64,000 nt of DNA from CAZWDO01 sp964632485 [NCBI: uncultured bacterium] (GCA_964632485.1 CAZWDO010000007.1:85867-149866), one strand, 5' to 3'; shown: positions 44,724 through 54,183, numbered from the stretch's first letter. Program-made: numbers and translations. Notes: generated from the letters alone by a model not told the origin.

Positions 44724-47700
44724 TTAGCGGCAAATCCAGATTCTGAGCATGGAGAGCAGTTTTGAAACATCAATGGGCTTAGATAAATAGTCATTGGCGC
44801 CCGATTCAATACATTTATCGCGGTCGATTTCCATCGCTTTCGCCGTTAAAGCCAAAATAGGCAGATTTTTAAATTTCTCAATTCCCCGAATTTTTTTCAT
44901 TGTCGTGTAACCATCCATCACTGGCATCATGACGTCCATCAGAACAATAGCCGTATCCGGATTCAGTTCCAGCAAATCCAACGCTTTCTGGCCATTATTG
45001 GCGATGATCGGATTCAGGAATTTACTTTTCAAAAATTTGGCTAATGCAAACGCATTGCGCATATCATCATCCACGATCATCACTTTTTTATTAATCAATA
45101 CCGATTCGCTATCATGCAGTTTACGAATCATTTTCCGTTGTTCATCGGGAAGATCGGATTCTACCCGATGCAGGAATAAAGCGGTTTCATCAAGCAGCCG
45201 TTCCATGGAAGCCGCATTTTTTAATACGATGCTGGCATCATATTTTTCAATTTTCGCCAATTCCTCACTTGAAAAATCGCGTCCGGTAAAAATAATAATC
45301 GGGGTGTGCGGAATATCCGTATCTGAAGAAAGCCGATCCAACAATTCAAAACCCGAAATATCCGGCAAACCCAAATCCAGAATAACACAACTAAAATTTT
45401 TATTTTTTAATAAATTGTATGCTTCCAAACCGCTACCGATCGCGGTAATGTTCACATCCGAACTTTTCATCAGTTTGATAATGGATTCCCGGAGTTCCCT
45501 GTCATCTTCAACAATCAAAAGTTCTTTAATTTTCTCGGTCTCGAATTGTTCAATTTTTTTAAACACTTCTTCGAGTTGATTCTGATTGACGGGTTTGGTT
45601 AAATACCCGATTGCTCCGCGCTGCAATCCCTGATTTTTTTTATCAAATGCGGAAATGATATGAATGGGGATATGGCGGGTATCCGCATTATTTTTTAATT
45701 CATCCAATACTTTCCACCCATCAATTCCGGGAAGTCCGATATCCAGTATAATCGCGGACGGAATGTACTTTAAAGCATACTGTATTCCGGTTTCACCACT
45801 GGGGGCAATTAGGCAATCATACCCTCTTTTCCGCGCCAGACGTTCCAGAATTTTTGAAAATTCCGCATCATCTTCGATAATCAGCATAATCCGGCCGCTT
45901 TTAACCCTCAGAGAATCAGAAATCGGCTCCGGTTTAGGATTCAGGATTAAAGGTTCAGTCTGGGTGAGTATTGGGGAAGACACTGTTCTTTTCGCAGAAG
46001 AAGCCGTTGGAGATTGATCTTCAGTATAAGAGGCATAAACTTCAGGTACCACCAGCGTAAAAGAGGTTCCTTTTCCCGCTTCGCTGGTAACCTTTATTTC
46101 ACAGCCAATCAACTGCGCCAGTTCCTTTGAAATGGAGAGGCCCAGTCCAGTTCCCCCATACCGTCGGCTAATCGATCCATCTACCTGTTGAAACGCTTCG
46201 AAAATCAGGCGCTGTTTATCTGCTGGAATGCCGGTCCCGGTATCCGTTACGGTGATAGCAATCGTAGTATCAGGCTTTAATTCTTTTCTCGACAAGGAAA
46301 TATCCAACCCTGGCCGGTGGAAATCCACTGTTATTGAACCATTTTCCGTAAATTTAAAGGCATTACTGAGAAAATTGCGCACAATCTGATTTAAACGCAG
46401 GGAATCGGTAATAATAAATTCCGGCAGATTTTGACCCATATTGACGATAAAATCCAATCCCTTATCACGCGCGCTGTGTTTAAATTCATTCTGAATATCG
46501 GAGGCCAAGCTGCTCAAGCGAATCCGCGTAATGCTCAATTCAATTTTTCGGGCTTCAATTTTCGCTAAATCCAGAATATCGTTAATCAGATTCAGCAGGT
46601 TTTGTCCACTGCGATGAATCGACTGGGCGGATTCAATCTGGTCTTCCGACAAATTATTCTCGTCGTTTTCAGCTAACATACGCGCTAAAAGCAACATACT
46701 GTTTAATGGTGTCCGTAATTCGTGGGACATATTCGCCAAAAATTCCGATTTATACTTCGTAGCCAATTGCAATTCTTCGGCTTTCTCCTCCAGCTCTTTT
46801 TGTTTGATCTTCAGAATCTCATTTTTCTTGACAATCTCTTCTTTTTGCTCCTCCAACAAACGCGTCTTTTCCTCCAGTTCCTCATTCGTAACTTGCAACT
46901 CCTCCTGTTGCCGTTGCAGGATCGTCTCTGATTCTTTCAGAACCCGGGTTTGCCGGGCCAATTCATCGTTTGATTCCCGTAATCCCTCCTGCTGGACTTG
47001 TAATTCTTCCGTCTGTTGTTGAAGCTTCTTTTCCGATTCCTTCAAGAGCTTTGTCTGTTCTTCTAAAACCTGGTTCTGTTTGCCTAACTCATCCTGTTTT
47101 CGATTCAGCTCATCCGATTGAATCTGAGTTTGCTGAAGCAGTTGTTCCAGACGATAATTTGATTGAGCGGAATTGATGGCTACAGCAATACTGTTGGCAG
47201 TAATTCCCAACAATTCTTTTTGCAAAGTAGTAAAATTACTGGTCGATGCCAGTTCAATCACTCCGTTTAACTTGTCTTCGAAGACTAAGGGATAAATCAG
47301 AATATGTTTGGGAACAGCGCACCCCAATCCGGATTCGATTTTAATATAGTCATCCGGGATATCCGTAAAAATAATCATTTCCTTTTCCAGAGCGGCTTGA
47401 CCCACCAGTCCTTCCCCCAGACTATACTGGTTGGATAATCCTTTCCTCTCTTTATAGGCATAGCTGGCTTTGAGCTTTAGAATGCGCTCCTCTTCATCAA
47501 AAATATAAATAACCCCAAGCTGAACACCCAGATATTTTGAAAGATAGGTGATAGAGTGGCTGCAAAGGTCCGCGATATTTTGGCGACCGGAAATCTGGAC
47601 ACTCAATTCGGTTTGCCCGGTTTTCAACCAATTTTGTCGTTCTGTTTCCAAAGAGGATTTTTCAAGAGAATGCATAATGGTGCGTAAGGCTACCGCTAAA

Positions 47701-48551
47701 TCATCGTTTTCGCTTTCCGCCAAATAGCGGGAAATATTGAAATCATGATGATCAATGGCGTATTGCAGATTGTCAAAAAGCTTTTTATAACGATTTTCAC
47801 TACTTTCCAGTTGTTGATAAATACGATTCTTTTCAATTTCACGGAAATGGATTTGTTCCAGCATATTATTAAAGCTATCATAGAGATTACCGATTTCGTC
47901 TTCAGTAATCTTATTGACGCGGATCGAATAATCACCGACTTCGGAAATTCGACGGGCGGCTTCCTCCAATTTGACAATCGGTTCGGAAATGATTCCCTGG
48001 ATTTTGAAAGCCACAACAATCGTCACCAGGACAATCCCGGCGATGATCCCAATCAAACGTAAGATGTCGATAAATATCGAATGCTGCAAGGATTCCAATG
48101 AAATCCTCAAGTATAAAGTTCCATAATGGTTATTGCCTGAATGGATCGAATAGACAATGTTCAGTTGCTGGGCCGTGAATCCTTCACGAATATCTCCCAA
48201 ACGCGGAATCCGATCCCCCACGGCCTTTTCCGAAGCATAGACGGCAAAGACAGCGCTATCCTGATCATAGACGACTGCATTCAATATACTCTCAATCGAT
48301 TCCAGAGATTTCAATTTGTTCCCGGCTTCCTCTTTATATTCAGGATTGTACTGGCTGAATTCCAGCAGACTCTGCAGATTGACGCTCAAAGCAATCGCGA
48401 TGAGTTCCGAACTCTGCCATAAATTTTCCTTTAAGGTTCGGATATGATAATAAAGATTCAAGGTCGTAACAAATAGTAAACTGCTGATAGTGATGACCAG
48501 GATGATCATCAGAAGTTTATAGCGGATTCGCACTCGTTTTAAAAAATTCAT
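44724..48551 (-). CDS. CHASE8-HAMP-GAF hybrid histidine kinase with three receivers
   Basis: The ATG at 48551, after GGGGAG, gives 1275 residues. Order: transmembrane helix (about 10-32), a periplasmic domain of ~130 residues that matches CHASE8 (LIAIALSVNLQSLLEF, NAVVYDQDSAVFAVY), a second helix (about 160-182), HAMP (PIVKLEEAARRI), GAF (about 325-475), a 130-residue coiled coil rich in Glu and Gln, kinase core with NMSHELRTPLNSM, ATPase with DTGTGIP and GGTGLGLSISKELA, and three receivers with LDIGLPGIDG, LDLGLPDISG and MDVMMPVMDG. YfiR, the known binding partner of the CHASE8-HAMP protein YfiN, is encoded directly upstream, which strongly suggests YfiR controls this kinase. Confidence 0.93.
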   Translation of the reverse strand: MNFLKRVRIRYKLLMIILVITISSLLFVTTLNLYYHIRTLKENLWQSSELIAIALSVNLQSLLEFSQYNPEYKEEAGNKLKSLESIESILNAVVYDQDSAVFAVYASEKAVGDRIPRLGDIREGFTAQQLNIVYSIHSGNNHYGTLYLRISLESLQHSIFIDILRLIGIIAGIVLVTIVVAFKIQGIISEPIVKLEEAARRISEVGDYSIRVNKITEDEIGNLYDSFNNMLEQIHFREIEKNRIYQQLESSENRYKKLFDNLQYAIDHHDFNISRYLAESENDDLAVALRTIMHSLEKSSLETERQNWLKTGQTELSVQISGRQNIADLCSHSITYLSKYLGVQLGVIYIFDEEERILKLKASYAYKERKGLSNQYSLGEGLVGQAALEKEMIIFTDIPDDYIKIESGLGCAVPKHILIYPLVFEDKLNGVIELASTSNFTTLQKELLGITANSIAVAINSAQSNYRLEQLLQQTQIQSDELNRKQDELGKQNQVLEEQTKLLKESEKKLQQQTEELQVQQEGLRESNDELARQTRVLKESETILQRQQEELQVTNEELEEKTRLLEEQKEEIVKKNEILKIKQKELEEKAEELQLATKYKSEFLANMSHELRTPLNSMLLLARMLAENDENNLSEDQIESAQSIHRSGQNLLNLINDILDLAKIEARKIELSITRIRLSSLASDIQNEFKHSARDKGLDFIVNMGQNLPEFIITDSLRLNQIVRNFLSNAFKFTENGSITVDFHRPGLDISLSRKELKPDTTIAITVTDTGTGIPADKQRLIFEAFQQVDGSISRRYGGTGLGLSISKELAQLIGCEIKVTSEAGKGTSFTLVVPEVYASYTEDQSPTASSAKRTVSSPILTQTEPLILNPKPEPISDSLRVKSGRIMLIIEDDAEFSKILERLARKRGYDCLIAPSGETGIQYALKYIPSAIILDIGLPGIDGWKVLDELKNNADTRHIPIHIISAFDKKNQGLQRGAIGYLTKPVNQNQLEEVFKKIEQFETEKIKELLIVEDDRELRESIIKLMKSSDVNITAIGSGLEAYNLLKNKNFSCVILDLGLPDISGFELLDRLSSDTDIPHTPIIIFTGRDFSSEELAKIEKYDASIVLKNAASMERLLDETALFLHRVESDLPDEQRKMIRKLHDSESVLINKKVMIVDDDMRNAFALAKFLKSKFLNPIIANNGQKALDLLELNPDTAIVLMDVMMPVMDGYTTMKKIRGIEKFKNLPILALTAKAMEIDRDKCIESGANDYLSKPIDVSKLLSMLRIWICR

Positions 48552-48613
48552 CGTCTGGTTCTCCCCGGCGCTTTCCGTCAAGACAGAAAGTGGGGTTGGT
48601 TATTGGGAAATGA

Positions 48614-49171
48614 TCATTTCTTCAGCGATTGGCCCAATTTAATTAAATTGGCATCAAATTTTAGTCTGGATTCTTTTAAGAGTTCCAGATTAATCTTGAA
48701 GCGGATCTGATCTTCATATTTAACAAAATAGACCAGCGCTCCGTATTTAGCCAGTTCCTCGTTCTCACTGATCAAAAGTGTAGAATGGCGGTCAATGTTC
48801 TTCACCGTGCGTTCCAGGTCGCGCTTGAAATTAGCGGCGATATAAATAATATGTGAAAACGGAATATTCTCTTCCTCAGTGATTTGGTGGATTTGCACTG
48901 GCCGGTTTTTCATCGGAGTGTTTTTAGCCATTGCTTTCAAACGGGTTATAATCGGGCTGCTCCCGACAACACTGATAATGAACGGTCCATTTTGGGCAGC
49001 CGCCGATTGATCGTCGGGCCAATCGATAAACTTGGTAAAGCTGACCATAATCGCCACTCGCACATTATACTCGTCAACCGCCATATCTCCTTCATCGGCC
49101 GCCGAGGACGGCTCAAAAAGCCGGGCAAGAACTCCAAAGATGATGATGAGGAACAACCAGCATCTTTTCAT
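48614..49171 (-). CDS. YfiR-family periplasmic protein (DUF4154)
   Basis: The 185-residue product has a signal peptide (MKRCWLFLIIIFGVLARL) and a single DUF4154/YfiR domain: EYNVRVAIMVSFTKFIDWP, FIISVVGSSPIITRL, IIYIA, LLISENEE and FKINLELLKESRLKFDANLIKL, which spans the whole mature protein as in Pseudomonas YfiR. The family is periplasmic and represses CHASE8-HAMP membrane proteins. YfiR of Pseudomonas has cysteine pairs, which are not seen here apart from the signal region. It lies between the TonB receptor and the CHASE8 kinase, 63 bases from the latter. Confidence 0.9.
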   Translation of the reverse strand: MKRCWLFLIIIFGVLARLFEPSSAADEGDMAVDEYNVRVAIMVSFTKFIDWPDDQSAAAQNGPFIISVVGSSPIITRLKAMAKNTPMKNRPVQIHQITEEENIPFSHIIYIAANFKRDLERTVKNIDRHSTLLISENEELAKYGALVYFVKYEDQIRFKINLELLKESRLKFDANLIKLGQSLKK

Positions 49172-49250
49172 AGTAGTATATAGGGATGAAAAAAATTCTA
49201 CGCCACAATTTTATCGAACAGTTTTTGTATCTTTGGCACAGGAGAAGCGG

Positions 49251-49286
49251 GTCTGTGCTTCCAAGAGTAACTTAGGAAGCACAGAC
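49251..49286. repeat. Perfect 12-bp inverted repeat after the TonB receptor gene
   Basis: GTCTGTGCTTCC (49251-49262) and GGAAGCACAGAC (49275-49286) pair exactly around a 12-base loop. It lies in the 142-base gap between the TonB receptor stop and the YfiR start. No T run follows on either strand, so it may be a partial terminator or RNA-processing site that lowers expression of the downstream signalling genes relative to the receptor. Confidence 0.75.
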
Positions 49287-49313
49287 AAACTTCAGTACTA
49301 AAAATCCAGAAAA

Positions 49314-51545
49314 TTAGAGGTTCAGATCAATACCAACGGCCACGCGCATGGGGTTCTGCGGAGTGCCGCCGGGAATTTCGGGCGAGCCGGCGCCTGCATA
49401 ATAATTGACGCAGGTATAGCGGCTGTCGAGAGCATTACTGACTTTAGCGAATACGCCGATGCACGGGGTGACCGCGTAGCGCAGGTGCAAATTGAGCAGG
49501 GCGAAGCCGTCGATGGTCTTGCGCTGAGTCGCGCCTTCGTTCGTTTCCATTTCCAAGCTCCGTTGCTTGCCAAGGAAGGTCAGTTGGGGGTTGATGATCA
49601 ATTTGTTCAGCATCAATTCGGCACCGGCCTTGACAGCCATCGGCACGATATAGGCTACGTCCACATAGTCGCCGTTATCCAGAGCGTCCACTTCGCCCGT
49701 CGTGTAGCTCATGGCCACAAAAGCGCTTAAGCGGCTGCTCTGTCCGAATTTCTTCAAGTAATCTAATTTCAACGTGCCACCATAGAGTTTTTCCACGCCC
49801 GCGTTCCGATAGCGCTGCATGGCATACACAGTGCGGCCCTTGTAGTAATAGACCTGGTCTGCCTCGTTCCAGTATTCCACGGCGTTGGTGGCGGCTAACA
49901 GATCGGTGAGTCTGGTGTACCAGGCGCCGGCAGTCACGCTCAATTCACCGCCCAGGTATTGCTGGATGCTGATTTCACCGTTCTGGGACTTCATGGGGTC
50001 CAGATTAGGACTGGGTACCCACACATAATAAGAATAATAGGTTTTTCCGGTGTCGTTGCTATAGAAGGAACCATAGTGCATGAAGGCGGCCGAGGGAGCT
50101 GGCGCTAGGAAAGCGCTACCGTAGAGCAGTTTGATATTGGTTTTAGAAGTCGGCGCGTAAACAACGCCCAGCCGCGGATTAAAGGTTGAATGATAGCGGC
50201 TGTTGTAGTCGAAGCGAGTGCCCAAGGTGATGGCTAACTGTTTAGAGGCTTTGTACTGCGCCTGCAAGTAAGAACCGATGTTGTTGTATTTGGAAGTGTA
50301 GAAATCGGCGTCCAGGTCTGTGCCCAACAGCTTAGCGACAATTCCCTTTTCCTCGTCCACCTTGTCCTGCAGATCATTGGAGCGCGGAATGGCGAAAAAC
50401 TTCTCGAACGACACCCCGCCGGTTAGATTCAGTTTCTCGTTCACCGACCAGATCAACTGCTCCTCGATCTTGCTCATGGAACTGGTGCCATACTTGTAGC
50501 CTGGTTCCATACTAACGTAAATATTGCGATAGTTCGAGGTGGGCAGGATATCAAAGCTGCTGTAGGTCAGTGTGGCGGTATGACTGAAGGCGCCAATTGT
50601 CTTCTGATGCACTGCGGTCGCCATTGTGATGCTGTGTTCCCAGAACACGTCCTCGTTGTAAACAGCATTATTGGGAGTATAGCTGGTGGCCGACGGCACC
50701 CGGCTACGGTTCTTGAATACGCTGACACTAAAATCGTTGAAAGTCAGTTTGCTGTAAACCGACCAGGCAAACTTGGGAATATTGTAGTCCGGATCGACCG
50801 GCGCTTTGGGCGTCATATTGCCCCAATTAGTATTGAAAGTGCCGCTTTTCAGGCTGTCAATACCTGCGAATTCATCTTTATAAAATTCACTGAGATCGGG
50901 CTGGCCGTCATAGAAATATTGTCCAGCAACGAGCAATCCGGCCGATTCATTAAATTTTTTCCCGTAATAGAGCGATGTGTTGACCGTGTTGTACATGCCC
51001 CCATTGACGGATACAAAAATCGGCCGTTCCATCTCTTCCGGCGATTTAGTGATGATGTTGATCACGCCCGAGACCGCGTCGGCGCCATAGAGGGCCGAGG
51101 CCGGACCCACCACGACCTCAATCTGTTTGGCGAAATGGATGGGGTAATTCTCGAAAATCGGCATCCCCTCGTTGCAACTGCCAGAGATTTTAGCTCCGTC
51201 AAGCAGGATGATCATCTTCTCCAATCCCTCCAAACCGCGGATAACCGTTAAATCCTGACCCTCCGTATTGCAGTTGACATGAACGATAAAATCGGGCAAA
51301 TCCTTGATCACGTCCATCAGCGACTGATAGCCGCGGTTTTTGATCTGCCCCTCGGTGATCGTATAGATCGTGGCCGGCGCATCGCTCGAGCGCTGCTCGC
51401 TCTTGGATGCTGTCACCACCTTCATGTTCATCAGGTCTTCCAGGGACATCTCCAAAAGCATGTCCAGTTCCGTTTCCTGAGCGCCCATGACGACCCATCC
51501 CCACAAAACCATCGACATCAACAACATACACTTTTTCGGGCTCAT
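49314..51545 (-). CDS. TonB-dependent outer-membrane receptor
   Basis: The 743-residue protein has a signal peptide (about 1-22), a plug domain with KVVTASKSEQRSSDAPATIYTIT, YQSLMDVIKDLPD, GLEGLEKMIILLDGAKI, VVVGPASALYGADAVSGVINIITK, and a 22-strand-type barrel to the C-terminus (VAVGIDLNL). Cysteines in the plug (NCNTEG, GSCNEG) could form a disulfide. There is no N-terminal signalling domain of the FecA type. The gene has visibly higher GC than its neighbours (about 50-57% in sampled lines against 32-45%). It heads the YfiR-kinase transcript and likely senses or imports the ligand for the system. A CG-centred palindrome lies just upstream of its ribosome site. Confidence 0.93.
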   Translation of the reverse strand: MSPKKCMLLMSMVLWGWVVMGAQETELDMLLEMSLEDLMNMKVVTASKSEQRSSDAPATIYTITEGQIKNRGYQSLMDVIKDLPDFIVHVNCNTEGQDLTVIRGLEGLEKMIILLDGAKISGSCNEGMPIFENYPIHFAKQIEVVVGPASALYGADAVSGVINIITKSPEEMERPIFVSVNGGMYNTVNTSLYYGKKFNESAGLLVAGQYFYDGQPDLSEFYKDEFAGIDSLKSGTFNTNWGNMTPKAPVDPDYNIPKFAWSVYSKLTFNDFSVSVFKNRSRVPSATSYTPNNAVYNEDVFWEHSITMATAVHQKTIGAFSHTATLTYSSFDILPTSNYRNIYVSMEPGYKYGTSSMSKIEEQLIWSVNEKLNLTGGVSFEKFFAIPRSNDLQDKVDEEKGIVAKLLGTDLDADFYTSKYNNIGSYLQAQYKASKQLAITLGTRFDYNSRYHSTFNPRLGVVYAPTSKTNIKLLYGSAFLAPAPSAAFMHYGSFYSNDTGKTYYSYYVWVPSPNLDPMKSQNGEISIQQYLGGELSVTAGAWYTRLTDLLAATNAVEYWNEADQVYYYKGRTVYAMQRYRNAGVEKLYGGTLKLDYLKKFGQSSRLSAFVAMSYTTGEVDALDNGDYVDVAYIVPMAVKAGAELMLNKLIINPQLTFLGKQRSLEMETNEGATQRKTIDGFALLNLHLRYAVTPCIGVFAKVSNALDSRYTCVNYYAGAGSPEIPGGTPQNPMRVAVGIDLNL

Positions 51546-51872
51546 TGCAGCTCCTTTGTTAAACGTTTACGTATCCCAAAGTATAGACCTAATGTAAAGA
51601 TAATACAATTCTAAAAAAATGCAAGAAAAAAATTTCCACCCATAGCGCCAAAGAAATTCCAGGCTTTATCCCGGGAATCTTAGAGCATTTAGTCTTAAAC
51701 GCATTATTCAAATGCGCTTATCCGGAAATATGATATCGATAATAAAAGCTTTTCCTACTTAAAATTTTTTTTAGACTAAATCCAACCACAATATACTATA
51801 TTTTAATTCTATATGATTACCATTTAAAATGCCGAGAACGTGAGCCATAAAAAAGAAGCGCAGGGATGTTGG
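51546..51872. other. Intergenic region upstream of the TonB receptor
   Basis: No gene is visible. It carries GTTAAACGTTTAC at 51558-51570, directly upstream of the receptor's AAAGGAG site, and an AT-rich stretch with possible -10 boxes. I could not assign a clear promoter with normal spacing. Confidence 0.45.
51558..51570. promoter_or_regulatory. CG-centred palindrome GTTAAACGTTTAC at the TonB receptor start
   Basis: The core TAAACGTTTA is a perfect palindrome that shares 11 bases with the site overlapping the ribosome site of the peptide transporter gene at 36683-36694. Both sit within 25 bases of a start codon. It may be an operator for a LacI-type regulator, but no such gene is in the window. 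Confidence 0.35.
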
Positions 51873-53648
51873 TCACTGTGATTCGACAGGAAATGATATG
51901 CGAATTGTGTTGAAGTCATTTTTCTCGAAGAAGATTGACCCGCCCAATTGCGAAATTAGCAGACGCACTAATTGCAAACCAAACCCTTGGGAGGCATCCA
52001 CGCTAAAATTTTCAGGAAAGCCAGGGCCGTCATCCTGAATCAGCAAAACCCCCAGGTTATCGCTTAAATGCAACTCGATTTTCAATTCTCCGTCCGAAGC
52101 GCCCTTGAAAGCATATTTGAAGGCATTCACCAATAGTTCATTGAGAATCAAGCCCAGGGATATCGCATTGTTAATAGGCAGGGAAATTTCTTCAAATAGC
52201 GTAGTGATCTGAAAATGTCGCGATTGATGGGAATAAGAGTCGCGGATATAGTTAATGAGCTGTTCCAGATAAAAATTCAGGGGAACCGATTCCATATTTC
52301 CGGAATTATAGAGAATAGAATAAAGCTCAGAAACAGAAAAAATTCGACGGCTGACGGTTTTCATCACATCGCGGACGAGTTCCGATTCATGAGAATGGGC
52401 CTGGATTTCAACCAAACTGTTGATCAGATTCAGACTATTTTTCACTCGATGCTGCAATTCCCGCAGAAGGGCTTCTTTTTCCTGCACAACGTGGGACAGT
52501 TTTTGTTTGGCCAGTTCCTGCTCCGTAATATCAATTGTGAAACCTGCCAAGTATTCTGGCCAGCCATCTTCAAAAATTGGAAATTTCAGCGTTCGATAAT
52601 AGCGTTGATTCAATTCCTCAAATACTTCCAAAGGCTTTCCTTCCGCCAGAATACGTTTATCATCGGCGATCATATTTTTCGCTAAATCGGACGGGAAAAT
52701 TTCATCCATGCTTTTGCCGAGAATCTCATCCAATGGCATCCCCAACAAGCTTTCATAGTTCCTACTCAGCAAGATTGCCCGGATATCACGGTCCTTAAAA
52801 AAAATATAGATGGGACTTTTCTCTAAAAAAAGATTGATGATCCGGTTGAATCTTTTCAACTCGGCTTCGGCTTGTCTTCTATCGGTGATATCCCGACCCA
52901 CAACGACAAGTCCTTTACGATTCCCATTCCGGTCAAACGTAGGAACCTTAATAATATCAAATATCTTCGCGCCGCTGTCAGCAGAGGGAATCACTTCTTC
53001 TCCCCGATAAAAATTCCCGGAGCGCCAGGCTTGCTCGTCCGATGCCGCGCATGTCAGGAAGGCATCGCGATATAAATTGTTATATTCCGCCAGTTCCAGA
53101 GCATTCTTCCCTCGGTAATCAACATTCGTCAATCCAAACAATTCAAGATTGAATGGGTTGGTCTCTAATATGCGCCCCTTACCGTCTTTCAAACAAACAA
53201 TATCCGGCAGGGCGTTGATAAGAGTTCTCAGAAGATCCTCGCTCTCCTTCAACGCGATCTCCGTTTCCGTCTGATCCTTTTTACAGCAACAAAGATAGTA
53301 AAATTTGCGTATCGTGGCGGTAAGCCAAGTGGTTCCGCCTTCCGGCAAAACCATGACGTTTTCCATCGACTCGGTTGATAGTACCGCACCTGCGATTCCC
53401 TCGGCTTTAACAATATAAATAATTGGAATTTCTGTTGGTATTGATAGTTTCAAAACTGACTCCCAACTACCAATGGCGGAAAAATGCAAAATTATTAAAT
53501 TAATCTTAAGTTTGGAATTCAATACACCATTCGCTTCATTCAAATCTTTGACATTGCAAATCTCCAATCCCAACCGTTTCAGTTCTTGCGCCTCAGAATC
53601 AAACCCATGGGATGAAAGCAATAAAATATTCCATCTTGTTTGCGACAT
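51873..53648 (-). CDS. PAS sensor histidine kinase of the HisKA_2 type
   Basis: The 591-residue protein has no membrane segment. Residues 1-115 form a degenerate receiver-like fold (WNILLLSSHGF, LIILHF where the phosphorylated Asp would be), followed by two PAS domains (about 135-260 and 265-385), the HisKA_2 phospho-acceptor ELQHRVKNSLNLI near 395, and an ATPase of the HATPase_c_5 kind (LGLILNELLVNAFKYAF, QDDGPGFP, GFGLQLVRLLISQLGG). This kinase class usually signals to stand-alone receivers. It has its own promoter and lies upstream of the TonB receptor on the same strand. Confidence 0.92.
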   Translation of the reverse strand: MSQTRWNILLLSSHGFDSEAQELKRLGLEICNVKDLNEANGVLNSKLKINLIILHFSAIGSWESVLKLSIPTEIPIIYIVKAEGIAGAVLSTESMENVMVLPEGGTTWLTATIRKFYYLCCCKKDQTETEIALKESEDLLRTLINALPDIVCLKDGKGRILETNPFNLELFGLTNVDYRGKNALELAEYNNLYRDAFLTCAASDEQAWRSGNFYRGEEVIPSADSGAKIFDIIKVPTFDRNGNRKGLVVVGRDITDRRQAEAELKRFNRIINLFLEKSPIYIFFKDRDIRAILLSRNYESLLGMPLDEILGKSMDEIFPSDLAKNMIADDKRILAEGKPLEVFEELNQRYYRTLKFPIFEDGWPEYLAGFTIDITEQELAKQKLSHVVQEKEALLRELQHRVKNSLNLINSLVEIQAHSHESELVRDVMKTVSRRIFSVSELYSILYNSGNMESVPLNFYLEQLINYIRDSYSHQSRHFQITTLFEEISLPINNAISLGLILNELLVNAFKYAFKGASDGELKIELHLSDNLGVLLIQDDGPGFPENFSVDASQGFGLQLVRLLISQLGGSIFFEKNDFNTIRISFPVESQ

Positions 53649-53678
53649 TATGACTCCTTTGTTCTAACCGACTTGTAA

Positions 53679-53707
53679 ATAATAACAAATTTATGAAATA
53701 TTGTCAA
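53679..53707 (-). promoter_or_regulatory. Promoter of the HisKA_2 kinase gene
   Basis: On the minus strand TTGACA (53707-53702), 17 bases, TATTAT (53684-53679), ~30 bases before the ATG. Confidence 0.8.
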
Positions 53708-54100
53708 GATAATTTTTATTTTAATGAAAGTTTATTATTATTTTATTTATTTGAAATGGCCATTAGAAACAAATAGAATTTAAATACACTAAGCATAACT
53801 AAAAAAATTATTTATAAATTTCTATGAATTATAAAAAATTTTATATCCCGAATGCAAAAAATCTGAAAACAAATTTAAAATTTGTTCCATTCGTCTCAAC
53901 AATCAGCCCATATCTTCCGGAATCGACGGAAAGTTACCGTTACTATAATTAATTTTCAGCTTGTGAAGCGCATTCTGAAAAAAACCGCTTGCACATCGCT
54001 TTCAGTTTTTTTATATTTAAAACGAGTGGAACATACCGAGAATGGTATGCCGAATCAAGTTAACGACACGGGTTGTGGTATCCATTCTAATGGATCATAT

Positions 54101-54117
54101 TTGGCACGATTATTGCA
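54101..54117 (+). promoter_or_regulatory. Sigma-54 (-24/-12) promoter
   Basis: TTGGCACG, four bases, TTGCA matches the sigma-54 consensus at every position including spacing. Transcription should begin near 54129, ~55 bases before the gene at 54184. Expression would then need a bacterial enhancer-binding protein, none of which is in the window. Confidence 0.75.
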
Positions 54118-54183
54118 ATTTGAATTTGATGACCCGCTATCAGCGTCGTAATTTGAAATTTTAACTGGACATGAGGAGGAACC

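Larger units (their letters stand above)
53649..54183. other. AT-rich divergent intergenic region with three promoters
   Basis: No gene is supported here; a 90-codon frame inside looks spurious. The region holds the kinase promoter on the minus strand, and on the plus strand a sigma-70-like pair (TTGCAC 53989-53994, 17 bases, TATATT 54012-54017) and the sigma-54 site at 54101-54117. Confidence 0.6.

Noticed and set aside
46722-47176. Three Phe/Leu/Ser/Cys-rich plus-strand frames
   Set aside because: They are the antisense of the Glu/Gln-rich coiled coil of the large kinase, whose repeated codons create long open frames on the other strand.
53882-54151. A 89-codon plus-strand frame in the divergent intergenic region
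   Set aside because: No ribosome site, no recognisable protein features, and it spans both the sigma-70-like and sigma-54 promoters of the next gene.
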